Assembly: GCA_903845045.1 (NCBI GenBank)
Contig: CAIMWA010000271.1
Span: forward strand, 1 to 44,585
DNA length: 44,585 bases
Origin: an uncultured delta proteobacterium
GTDB lineage: Bacteria; Myxococcota_A; Polyangia; Polyangiales; Ga0077539
Direction of reading: 5' to 3'
Positions 34,570-43,070 of the stretch are shown here, piece by piece. A program made the position numbers and the translations under genes. The first letter of the stretch is position 1; the number at the start of each line of letters is the position of its first letter. Below the pieces are notes generated by a model. That model was not told the origin of the DNA, made no database searches, and saw nothing but the letters and a program-made list of their open reading frames with translations.

Positions 34570-36309
34570 CTGAATCGCTCGCCGACAGAAGCGGCGGCCC
34601 GCCGTTTCGCCTCCGAGGGGGCGTGGGCGCAGGCCGTGGACGCATGGGCGCGCGTCGTGGCTGCCGCACCTCGCAACCTCGAAGCCCGGGTCGCCCTCGG
34701 ACACGCGCTCGCACATGCCGGGCGCTTCCCCGAGGCCGTGGACGCGTTCGGTCAGGCGGCCGCGTACGGGCTCCCGACCGATGCCGTGGCGGCGGGTCTC
34801 GGCTTCACCTTCTGCGTTCGGCAGCAATACGACGTCGCTTGCGAGAGCCTCGAGTTCGCGGTGGCCTCGAATCCTCGGAACCTCCAGGCGTGGAGCAACC
34901 TCGTCGTCGCGAGCGCGCGAAGCGGTCGCGTCTCCCGCGCCATCGCGGCAGCAAACATCGTCCTCGCGGAGCAGCCGAACAACCTCAGCGTGCTCGGCGC
35001 GCTCGGCTCGCTCTACAAGGACTCGGGGCGCGCCGACGAGGCTGCGGCGTGGTGGCAGCGGGCGGCCGCGGCGGCTCCGGACGATCCCAAGCAGATCTCG
35101 AACTGGCTGTGGGCGCTGCTCCACGCCGACCACGCGGGACCGGAGGAGCTCCTTGCGCGCGGACGTGACTTCGATGCGCGCGCGTCGGTACGAGTCCCGG
35201 CGAAGGACGGGTGGAAGCCGAGGGCGCGGCGGGCGGACGCCCCGCTTCGCGTCGGCTGGCTTAGCGGGGACCTCCGCGATCATGCGGTGGGCCGGTTCGT
35301 GATCCCGGTGCTCGAACATTTGGACGCGGCGCGGATGGAGAGCTTCGTCTACGCGACGTCGCACTTCTTCGACGCCGAGTCGGAGCGCGCGAAGGGCGCA
35401 GTGCGAGGGTGGCGCAACGTCGCGAACCTCTCCGACGAACAGCTCGTCGCGGCCGCTCGCGCCGACACCCTCGATGTGATCGTCGACCTCGCGGGTCACA
35501 CCGACGGCTCCCGTCTCGCCGCGCTCGCGCGACGCGTGGCTCCGGCGCAGGTGAGCTGGCTCGGCTATCCGGGCACCACCGGGCTGCGCTCCATGGACTA
35601 CGTGCTGGTACCGCCGGATCCCGTGCTGCTCGAGGGCAAATGGTGCTCCGAAGCGCCGCTGGCGCTGCCGGACTGCTACTGCGCGCGCGACGTCTCGCGC
35701 CGCCCGCTGGAGACGCCGGCGACGCCATCGCGGGTGCGCGGCCACTTCACCTTCGGCTGCCTCAACAACTTCTCGAAGGTTGGCCCCGGCTGCGTCGCCG
35801 CCTGGTCGCGCATCTTGCTGGCGCTCCCGACCTCGCGGCTCGTCCTGGTGGTCAGCGGAAGCCAGGACCGCTCGCGCGCCGCCGACGTTCACGCGCGCTT
35901 CGCGGAGCATGGCGTGGCGCCGGCGCAGCTCGATGTCCGCGAGCGAATGGACTTTGATGCATACATGCATACATGGCGGGAGCTCGACCTGGCGCTCGAT
36001 CCCTGTCCGTTCAACGGCGGCACCACGGGCTTCGACTCGCTGTGTGCGGGCGTCCCCTTCGCGACGGTCGGCGGTCCTTCGTTGCATCAGCGCATGGGCA
36101 CGAACCTCTTGAAGGCCGTGGGCCTCGACGCGCTCGCCTTCGAGACCGTCGACGCCTACGTCGAAGGCGCCATCGCGTGCGCTCGCGGGCCCGACGAGCT
36201 CGGGGCGCTGCGCGACCACCTGCACCGCACGCTGCCGTCGAGCGCCCTCGTCGACCCGAGGCGCTTCGCGCGCGGGCTCGAGAAGCTGTTCACCGCCCTC
36301 GCGCGCTGA
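34570..36309 (+). CDS. TPR plus GT41 (OGT/SPINDLY-like) glycosyltransferase; start uncertain (CTG 34570 or GTG 34636)
   Basis: TPR units then VGWLSGDLRDHAVGRFVIPV, VSWLGYPGTTGLRSMDYVLVPP, FGCLNNFSKVGPGCVAAWSRIL, DPCPFNGGTTGFDSLCAGVP. Confidence 0.88.
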   Translation: MNRSPTEAAARRFASEGAWAQAVDAWARVVAAAPRNLEARVALGHALAHAGRFPEAVDAFGQAAAYGLPTDAVAAGLGFTFCVRQQYDVACESLEFAVASNPRNLQAWSNLVVASARSGRVSRAIAAANIVLAEQPNNLSVLGALGSLYKDSGRADEAAAWWQRAAAAAPDDPKQISNWLWALLHADHAGPEELLARGRDFDARASVRVPAKDGWKPRARRADAPLRVGWLSGDLRDHAVGRFVIPVLEHLDAARMESFVYATSHFFDAESERAKGAVRGWRNVANLSDEQLVAAARADTLDVIVDLAGHTDGSRLAALARRVAPAQVSWLGYPGTTGLRSMDYVLVPPDPVLLEGKWCSEAPLALPDCYCARDVSRRPLETPATPSRVRGHFTFGCLNNFSKVGPGCVAAWSRILLALPTSRLVLVVSGSQDRSRAADVHARFAEHGVAPAQLDVRERMDFDAYMHTWRELDLALDPCPFNGGTTGFDSLCAGVPFATVGGPSLHQRMGTNLLKAVGLDALAFETVDAYVEGAIACARGPDELGALRDHLHRTLPSSALVDPRRFARGLEKLFTALAR

Positions 36310-36336
36310 CCCCACCACGGAGCACCGAAGACACCG

Positions 36337-37011
36337 ATGATCGACATCGTCAGCGCGACCCGCCACTCCGAGGCGGACTTCTGGAAGTCGTCGGCGCTGG
36401 GCATCTCGTTGCAGCGGGTGGCGCGCGACGGTCGCTTCCGCGCGCACGTCGCCTTCGAGAACCGGCGAGGCCTGCCGGCGGTCTACAACGCCCGCATCGA
36501 TGCCGACGACGCGAGCGAGCGCCTGATCTTCGTGCACGACGACGTCTGGCTCGACGACTACTTCGTGGCCCATCGCGTCGTCGAGGGGCTCGAGGCCTTC
36601 GACGTGATCGGCGTGGCCGGCAATCGCCGGCGGATCCGCCTTCAGCCGGCTTGGATGTTCCCGGACGCCTCGCTCGCCCGCGATGACGCCCGCAACCTGT
36701 CGGGTGCGGTCGCGCACGCGAAGCACCCCTTCGGTCCCGTCTCGTTCTTCGGCTCCACGCCGGCGGAGTGCGAGCTCCTCGACGGAGCGTTCCTCGCGGC
36801 GAAGCGGGACACGTTGCGCGCGCATCGGGTTCGCTTCGACGAGCGCTTCGACTTCCACTTCTACGACATGGACTTCTGTCGCACCGCGCGGCAGCAGGGC
36901 CTTCGCCTCGGCACCTGGCCGATCAGCCTCACCCATCAGAGCGGAGGCGCCTTCGGCAGCCTCGCGTGGATCGACAAGTACGAGAGCTACCTCGCGAAGT
37001 GGGAGAAGTAG
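36337..37011 (+). CDS. Small glycosyltransferase (GT2-like)
   Basis: MIDIVSATRHSEADFW...LIFVHDDVWLDDYF...ELLDGAFLAAKRDTL...FDFHFYDMDFCRTARQQGLRLGTWPISLTHQSGG. Confidence 0.78.
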   Translation: MIDIVSATRHSEADFWKSSALGISLQRVARDGRFRAHVAFENRRGLPAVYNARIDADDASERLIFVHDDVWLDDYFVAHRVVEGLEAFDVIGVAGNRRRIRLQPAWMFPDASLARDDARNLSGAVAHAKHPFGPVSFFGSTPAECELLDGAFLAAKRDTLRAHRVRFDERFDFHFYDMDFCRTARQQGLRLGTWPISLTHQSGGAFGSLAWIDKYESYLAKWEK

Positions 37012-37069
37012 CCGCGCCTCGTCGCCGCGACGGTCTGGCTCGGCGCACCCGACGCCCCGGAGCGAAGAT

Positions 37070-39370
37070 TCACGACTCCCGGCCGTGAGCGCGCAGCAGC
37101 GCCGCCTCGAAGGCGCGCGCGAAGGACTGCGTGTCGCCGAGGCGTGACGCGCGCACGGTGTCGCGCAAGCTCGCGCGAAGGGCCGCGCGGCGCTCCTCGT
37201 CGACGGCGAGGGCCACGGCGCGCGCGACGTACGAATCGACGTCGGGCGCCGCGAGCTCGGGCAGCCCCGCGGCGCGGAGGAGGCTCGTGCCCACGCGCGC
37301 GCCGTGCGACGCGCCGGTGAGGGTGATGACGGGAACGCCCATCCACAGCGCCTCGCAGACCGTCGTCGCGCCGTTGCAGGGGAACGGATCGAGGACCACG
37401 TCGATGCGACGATGACATGCGAGCACCGTCGCGGAGTCGTCGCTCGGGGCGACGAGCTCGAGGCGCGCGGCGTCGATGCCGTGCGTCGCCCACACGCTCG
37501 CAACGCCCGCCCGCGTCGCCGCGCTCGCGTACGCCTCGGAGGCCAGCAGCAGCCGCGATCCCGGCACGGCCTGGAGCACCTTCGCCCACGCCGCCATCAC
37601 GCCGACGCCGTGCGCCGAGGGAGCCTCGAAGGACCCGAAGGTCACGTGCCCGGCCGTGCGCGACGGGACGGGTCCTGCGTCGGGCGCGGCGTCGGGACCG
37701 GACCAGCATCGCGCGACCACCGGAAGGCGCAGCACGCGTGCGACGTCTCCCTCTTCGGGATCCATGCAGGGGTCGCTGATGCGGCAATGCATCACGGTCA
37801 GCGCCGACGCGCCCGCGCCGCCGAGCCACGACACCTGCGTCGCCGCAGACCGGTCGAGGAACACTCCGAGTCGATGCTCCGGCGCAAAGCCCGACAGGTC
37901 GACGAGCACATCGACGGCGTCGGCACGGATCTTCGCCGCGACGGCGCGATCGTCCTCGCCCGAGGTGTCGCGCCATCGGTCGCAAAGGGGCGAGAGCCGC
38001 GTCGTCGCGTCGCCGGACTCCCGGGCGTCGGCGTACACGAAGGTCTCGACGACGGCGCGGTCGTGCGCCGCGAGCAGCGGTGCGACGAACGACGCTGCGC
38101 CGCGCGCGCGCAGGTCCGCCGCCACGTAGCCCACGCGCAGCCGGCGCGGAGGCGATCCGAGGGGCGCACGCTCCAGAGCGGCCGGCGCGGGCGAACGCGT
38201 ATGCATGCTCTCATACGCACCGACGACCGCGATGAGCGTCTCCGGCGTCGTCGACGGGTCGGCGCCGAGCGCGAGAGCGAGCGCGCTTCGAGCGCTGACG
38301 GAGTCCGGAGCGCGGTCGACGGCGGCGCGCAGACGCTCGACGGCCGTGGCGACGTCGCCGTGCGCGAAGGCGAGAGCGCCGAGCTCCGCGAGCGCCGTCG
38401 GGTGTCCCGGCGAAGCCTCGAGGGCGCTGCGGTATGCGGACTCCGCCTCGTCGTCGCGACGCTGCAGACGGAGCACGTCGCCGAGGGCGGTCCACCCGTC
38501 GGCGGAGGCGGCGCGGCGGCGCACGACCTCGCGAAGCTGCGCCTCGGCCTCGGCGAGCTGACCCTGCTCACGATGGAGCCGCGCGAGGCTCAGCCGCGCG
38601 TCGACGCCGTCCGACGAAGACGCGACGGACCGCGCGAAGAGCGCCTCGGCCTCGGCTGCGCAACCCGCTTCGTGCGCGAGCTTGCCGAGGTTGTGGAGCG
38701 CCGCTCCGTGCTGCGGAGCGAGCTCCAGGGCGCGCTCGTAGCAGGCCTTCGCGGCGTCGATGCGCCCGAGGTCGTACTCGGCGAGGCCCAGGTCGTTGGC
38801 CGCATCCGGGGACGTCGGCCGGCGCTGCACGAGCTGCGAAAACGCCCTCCGCGCCGCGTCGCGCTGACCCGCCACCCGCAGCGCTAGACCGTGCGCGCGC
38901 AGTGCGTCGGTGGACGCCGGGTCCCGATCGGCGGCGTTGCGCGCGAGGGCCAGCGCCTCGGCCACTTCGCCCCGCGCGAGCAGCAGCGCCGAGAGGTTGA
39001 TCAGCGGCGCGAGGAGCTTGCCGCGGCAGCGCGTCGCCGTGCGGTAGCTCGCGATGGCCTCGTCGAAGCGCCCCAGGGACCCGAGCTGCACGCCGAGGTT
39101 GTTGTGGGCTTCGGGGTAGTCCGGCCGCCGCGCCACGGCCCGGCGCATCAGCGCGATGCCCGTCGCCACGTCGCCGAGGTCGCACGACGCCTGTCCGAGC
39201 AGGTGCAGCGCCACCGGGTGCTCGGGCTCCGTCGCGAGGAACTGCATGTAGAGCGGCGCCGCGTCACGCACGTTGCCGGCACGGTGCAGCGCGTGCGCGC
39301 GCTCGAGGAGCCCCTCGGCGGGCGGCGCCGGCGGGTTCCGGGCGCCGGTCTTCGGCTTCGGTCGACTCAT
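37070..39370 (-). CDS. Long TPR plus GT41-like protein, possibly catalytically degenerate
   Basis: Many TPR units (YPEAHNNLGVQLGSLGRFDEAIASYRTA), then LRVGYVAADLRARGAASFV, VSWLGGAGAS, DPFPCNGATTVCEALWMGVPVITLTGASHGARVGTSLLRAAGL. Confidence 0.87.
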   Translation of the reverse strand: MSRPKPKTGARNPPAPPAEGLLERAHALHRAGNVRDAAPLYMQFLATEPEHPVALHLLGQASCDLGDVATGIALMRRAVARRPDYPEAHNNLGVQLGSLGRFDEAIASYRTATRCRGKLLAPLINLSALLLARGEVAEALALARNAADRDPASTDALRAHGLALRVAGQRDAARRAFSQLVQRRPTSPDAANDLGLAEYDLGRIDAAKACYERALELAPQHGAALHNLGKLAHEAGCAAEAEALFARSVASSSDGVDARLSLARLHREQGQLAEAEAQLREVVRRRAASADGWTALGDVLRLQRRDDEAESAYRSALEASPGHPTALAELGALAFAHGDVATAVERLRAAVDRAPDSVSARSALALALGADPSTTPETLIAVVGAYESMHTRSPAPAALERAPLGSPPRRLRVGYVAADLRARGAASFVAPLLAAHDRAVVETFVYADARESGDATTRLSPLCDRWRDTSGEDDRAVAAKIRADAVDVLVDLSGFAPEHRLGVFLDRSAATQVSWLGGAGASALTVMHCRISDPCMDPEEGDVARVLRLPVVARCWSGPDAAPDAGPVPSRTAGHVTFGSFEAPSAHGVGVMAAWAKVLQAVPGSRLLLASEAYASAATRAGVASVWATHGIDAARLELVAPSDDSATVLACHRRIDVVLDPFPCNGATTVCEALWMGVPVITLTGASHGARVGTSLLRAAGLPELAAPDVDSYVARAVALAVDEERRAALRASLRDTVRASRLGDTQSFARAFEAALLRAHGRES

Positions 39371-39462
39371 CGAGCGCCGCGGAATCCAAGAACCGGGCCG
39401 TGCGGGTCGGTCTTGCGCGAAGGTAGAGAACGGCGGCCCGTCCGTGGCATAACCCTGCGCCG

Positions 39463-41034
39463 ATGGCCGACGCGCCCAAGCTGATCGACGACTTTGACGC
39501 CGAGGCCCGCGCGGCGGCGAGCAAGAGCCTGGCGGCGTCGGTGTCGCGCGCCCATGGCGTGCGCGCGTTCCCGATGTCCACGCGGCGCCTTCTCGACATG
39601 CTCCGCGACCCGAAGATCCCGGTCGATCCCATCGCCGAAACCATCGAGTCCGACGGCGCCCTCGCCGCGCGCGTGCTTCGCGTCGTCAACTCGCCCATCT
39701 TCGGACTGCGCGTGCGCGTGCGGCGCATCCGCGTCGCCGTGACGCTGCTCGGACGCAAGTACATCTCCGAGATCGCGACGGCGGCGGCGGTGCTCGACTG
39801 GTTCGCCGACGACTCGCAGATGGTGTCGGAGATCTTCCGCCACTCCGCCGCGACGGCGGCCATCGGACGGCAGATCGCGCTGCGCACCGCGCTCTCTTCG
39901 GAGGAGCTCTACACCTCCGGGCTGCTCCACGATTTCGGCAAGCTCATGCTCATCGAGTCGGGCGACGACGGCTACGCGGAGATCCTCACGCGCTCGGCGG
40001 GCCACCCCGACCAGGTGCACCTGCTGGAGCGCGAGGCGTACGGCTTCGATCACGCCGTCCTCGGCGGCCAGATGTTCGCCGAGTGGAACATCCCCGAGCC
40101 GCTCCCGAGCATCATCGCGCTGCACCACCAGCCCGAGCGCGCCTTCGCCGGCGACGACTCGAACCTCGGTCGCATGGTCGCCGCGCTGCGTTGGGCCGAG
40201 TCCATGGCCCACGCCTTCGCGAACGGCGCGCAGCCCGACGCGGCGTGGTTCGACGCGCTCGCGCAGACCCCCGAGGTCGTGCACCTCGGGGTGGCCCGCG
40301 GGCAGCTTCCGGAGCTCGTCGCCGAGCTCCAGGCCGCCTACGCCGACGGCCACACGCTCTCTCCCTTCGGCGGTGATGCCGAGCACGTCGAGCCCGACGC
40401 GGGCGCGCGGTCCAGCAGCCAGAGCCTGCCCCCGCCGCGTCCGTCGGCGCCGCCGGCCGCTCCGTCGGGCTCGTCGCCGTCGCTGACACCTCCCCCGGCG
40501 GTACCGCCACCTCCGCCGCCGGCGCCGCCGCCCCCGCCGCAGGCTGCCGAGCGGGCGTCGTCGGCCTCGCCGGCCCCCGTTGCGCCGGCGCTCGCAGGGC
40601 CGCCGCCCTCGCCACCCCCGGTGCCGATCTTCGACGCCGATGTCACCCTGGAACCCCTTCCGGCGGTGGAGCTCCCGTCGCCCGCGGAGCCGCCCATGCC
40701 TCCACCGCGAACGCCTCCGAAGGCTCCCCCGGCCCGTGCCTCGGAGCCGCCTCCTCCTCCGCCGCGGGACGAGGTAGCCAAGACCGTGGCGCTGGACGCT
40801 CCGCCCCCGGGTCCGGCCGTGAACCACGCGGCCCCGTCGGCTCCGGCGCCGCCGGCGGTACCCGTCGCGAGCCCGGGGCGTGGCGCTGCGACGGCGGTGT
40901 TCCTCGTCGCTTGCGCAGGACTCGCGGTGTCGGCGGTCGGCGCGTGGGCGGGCCTTCCGGTGGTCACCTCGGTGGCGAACGGCGTCGTGGCGCTGGCGTT
41001 GGTGCGCCTCGCCGCGATGGCGATGGCGCGCTGA
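39463..41034 (+). CDS. HDOD-domain protein with Pro-rich linker and C-terminal membrane anchor
   Basis: RVLRVVNSPIFGLRVRVRRIRVAVTLLGRKYISEIATAAAV; LYTSGLLHDFGKLMLIE; IIALHHQPERA; C-terminal hydrophobic segments VFLVACAGLAVSAVGAWAGLP...VVALALVRLAA. Confidence 0.85.
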   Translation: MADAPKLIDDFDAEARAAASKSLAASVSRAHGVRAFPMSTRRLLDMLRDPKIPVDPIAETIESDGALAARVLRVVNSPIFGLRVRVRRIRVAVTLLGRKYISEIATAAAVLDWFADDSQMVSEIFRHSAATAAIGRQIALRTALSSEELYTSGLLHDFGKLMLIESGDDGYAEILTRSAGHPDQVHLLEREAYGFDHAVLGGQMFAEWNIPEPLPSIIALHHQPERAFAGDDSNLGRMVAALRWAESMAHAFANGAQPDAAWFDALAQTPEVVHLGVARGQLPELVAELQAAYADGHTLSPFGGDAEHVEPDAGARSSSQSLPPPRPSAPPAAPSGSSPSLTPPPAVPPPPPPAPPPPPQAAERASSASPAPVAPALAGPPPSPPPVPIFDADVTLEPLPAVELPSPAEPPMPPPRTPPKAPPARASEPPPPPPRDEVAKTVALDAPPPGPAVNHAAPSAPAPPAVPVASPGRGAATAVFLVACAGLAVSAVGAWAGLPVVTSVANGVVALALVRLAAMAMAR

Positions 41035-41043
41035 TGTCGGTCG

Positions 41044-41223
41044 CTAGCCCGGTCCCGTGTCGGCGGCGTCGGACGCGGTGTCCGGCGAGGCGTCGCGGGC
41101 CGGCGTCACGGCGCCACAGCCGCCGGGGAGGTTGCAGTAGCCGTCGTGCGCGAAGAGGCACGCCTGCGCGAGGGCGCCCAACAGCACCACCACGGCCACG
41201 AAGCGTCGGTGCCGTAGGGTCAT
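41044..41223 (-). CDS. Small predicted lipoprotein (59 aa)
   Basis: Reverse-strand MTLRHRRFVAVVVLLGALAQACLFAHDGYCNLPGGCGAVTPARDASPDTASDAADTGPG*; lipobox LAQAC; not in the supplied ORF list. Confidence 0.6.
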   Translation of the reverse strand: MTLRHRRFVAVVVLLGALAQACLFAHDGYCNLPGGCGAVTPARDASPDTASDAADTGPG

Positions 41224-41224
41224 C

Positions 41225-42016
41225 TCAGAACGACGCTCCCAGGGCGACGCCGGAGCGCGATGCCGAGACGCGTGGAACGAGCGCGTTGGGTCGTACGAGG
41301 TCGACGATCACCATGGCGAGGCCGGTGACGAAGGCCACGCCGCCGACGTACACGAAGGTGTTGGAGACGGCATCGTTGGCCGAGACGAGGCCCCGGCGCA
41401 GGTCGTCGCAGAACACCTGGCTGCAGTCGCCGCCGAGCACGCCGGTGGGGTCGCGGTAGATGCCCTCGCCCACGCCCCAGAACGCCGCCGAGGCGACGGC
41501 CATGGCGGCGGGTACGGCGAGGCCGAGGAAGATCCCTGCCTGCCACAGCGACGGGTTGCGGCGCTCGTAGCAACCGCCGCTGTCTCGCCCGTGCGAGAAG
41601 CCCGGGTCGCACTCGCACGCCTCGCCGCGGGGGTGGCTGTGCGCGGGGCAGACCATGGTGTGCGGCTCGTCGTCGTGGCCTTCGTCGGGACCACCGGCGT
41701 CCGCGGCGGGGGGCGCCGGCTCGCAGCGATCGACCGCACCGCTGGAGCGCCACCCCGGCGCGCACACGCACGCGTCGGAGCCCGCCACGCGACGCAGGTG
41801 CGGGCCGCACACGTGCAGGCACGCGAAGCCAGGCGCCGTGGTGGAGCGCTCCCAGCCGTCGTCACAGCGGCAGACGGTGCCGTCTTGATCGGGGTGCGCA
41901 CCCTCGGGGCACGAGGCGCGAGGGACCGCGACGGTCGCCGGCGGAGCGGGCTGCGCAGCCGACGTCGCAGCCGCGAGGAGCACGACGAACATCGGGGCGG
42001 CGCGCGGGGGCTTCAC
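41225..42016 (-). CDS. Secreted EGF-like Cys-rich protein with C-terminal membrane segments
   Basis: GTG start, signal peptide, repeats VCRCDDGWERS, ACVCAPGWRSS, ACECDPGFSHG, then two hydrophobic segments. Confidence 0.72.
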   Translation of the reverse strand: MKPPRAAPMFVVLLAAATSAAQPAPPATVAVPRASCPEGAHPDQDGTVCRCDDGWERSTTAPGFACLHVCGPHLRRVAGSDACVCAPGWRSSGAVDRCEPAPPAADAGGPDEGHDDEPHTMVCPAHSHPRGEACECDPGFSHGRDSGGCYERRNPSLWQAGIFLGLAVPAAMAVASAAFWGVGEGIYRDPTGVLGGDCSQVFCDDLRRGLVSANDAVSNTFVYVGGVAFVTGLAMVIVDLVRPNALVPRVSASRSGVALGASF

Positions 42017-43002
42017 GGCGCCGGCGCGTCGTCGTGCTCGTCGCCAGGGTCCGGCGCTGCCGAGCGCACCGCGGGGGCGTCGGCGATGACGTCGTCGAGC
42101 TCCGCGTCGGCGCCAGGAGGTGCAGGCGCAGCGGGGGTCTCGTCGTGCGGCGCGACGCGGGGACGATCTTCGGGGGGGCGGTCCTCGCGGCCGTAGCGCG
42201 GGCGCTCGCCGGGGCGGGACCAGTCGACCCAATACGCCGACGAGCTGCGCACGTCCATGTGCACGAACACCGAGCGCGGATAGAAGCCGCAGCCGGTGTC
42301 GGGGAGCGTGCGGCAGAAGTCGCGGAGCGTGCGGTTCGGAACGCCGCGGATGCGGAAGTCGACGGCGTGACCGATGTTGTGGTTCGAGTGCGCCGTGTGC
42401 TGCCCCGCGCGCACCGGACGGAACCCCGAGATGATCTCGACGATGCGGCCGCCGAAGTGGTCGCTCACGAGGGCGAGCTGGCGCACCAGGCGTCCGTCGA
42501 TGACGTGCATGCGGTTGTCCGTGGACCGCATGATCCGCCGCATCGCCTGCATCGCCACGGGCCCGGGGCGCCGGAGGTTCGCGACGATGTGCTGGTCCGT
42601 CGCGAGGCGCACCATGGACACCTGGCCCGGGCGGCGCGGACATCCCCAGCGACCGCAGCGCCCCGACGCCCCCGCTCCCCGCGGCGTTGGATCGTCGTGC
42701 CCACGGCGGGTCGTCGACATCTGCGGCGACGGCGCAGGCGCGGTCACCTCGCGCGCCCCCGACGGAAGGCGCAGCACCTGATCGTGACGGAGCGCATACG
42801 GCGGCGTGAGGTGGTTGCGCGCCGCGAGCGCGGCGACGCTGACGTGGTGCCGCGCCGCGATGATCGACAGCGACTCACCCCGCTGCACCACGTGCACCGA
42901 GGCGTCGTTGCCCGAGGTTTGCGCGAGCGCGGCGGGCGCGACGGCGAGCGCAGCGCCGAGGGCCGCGACGAGGACGCTCCAGCGAGGGGCACGGGTTCGC
43001 AC
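42013..43002 (-). CDS. LysM plus DUF882/M15-like peptidoglycan endopeptidase
   Basis: VHVVQRGESLSIIAARHHVSVAALAARNHL (LysM); SGFRPVRAGQHTAHSNHNIGHAVDFRIRG...GCGFYPRSVFVHMDVR. Confidence 0.82.
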   Translation of the reverse strand: MRTRAPRWSVLVAALGAALAVAPAALAQTSGNDASVHVVQRGESLSIIAARHHVSVAALAARNHLTPPYALRHDQVLRLPSGAREVTAPAPSPQMSTTRRGHDDPTPRGAGASGRCGRWGCPRRPGQVSMVRLATDQHIVANLRRPGPVAMQAMRRIMRSTDNRMHVIDGRLVRQLALVSDHFGGRIVEIISGFRPVRAGQHTAHSNHNIGHAVDFRIRGVPNRTLRDFCRTLPDTGCGFYPRSVFVHMDVRSSSAYWVDWSRPGERPRYGREDRPPEDRPRVAPHDETPAAPAPPGADAELDDVIADAPAVRSAAPDPGDEHDDAPAP

Positions 43003-43070
43003 TGCGGGAGCGCGTACCCAATGCCCGGCGATGGGTCAAGCACCGGCGCCCGCGACGGGGCGCCGAGGGG

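Noticed and set aside
39430-39462. TGGCATAACCCTGC upstream of the HDOD gene as a sigma54 promoter
   Set aside because: GG-to-GC spacing is one nucleotide short, which generally abolishes sigma54 recognition
40338-40967. Gly/Ala-rich minus-strand ORF (GGGGGAGGGGGGTAGG...)
   Set aside because: Reverse complement of the Pro-rich linker of the HDOD protein
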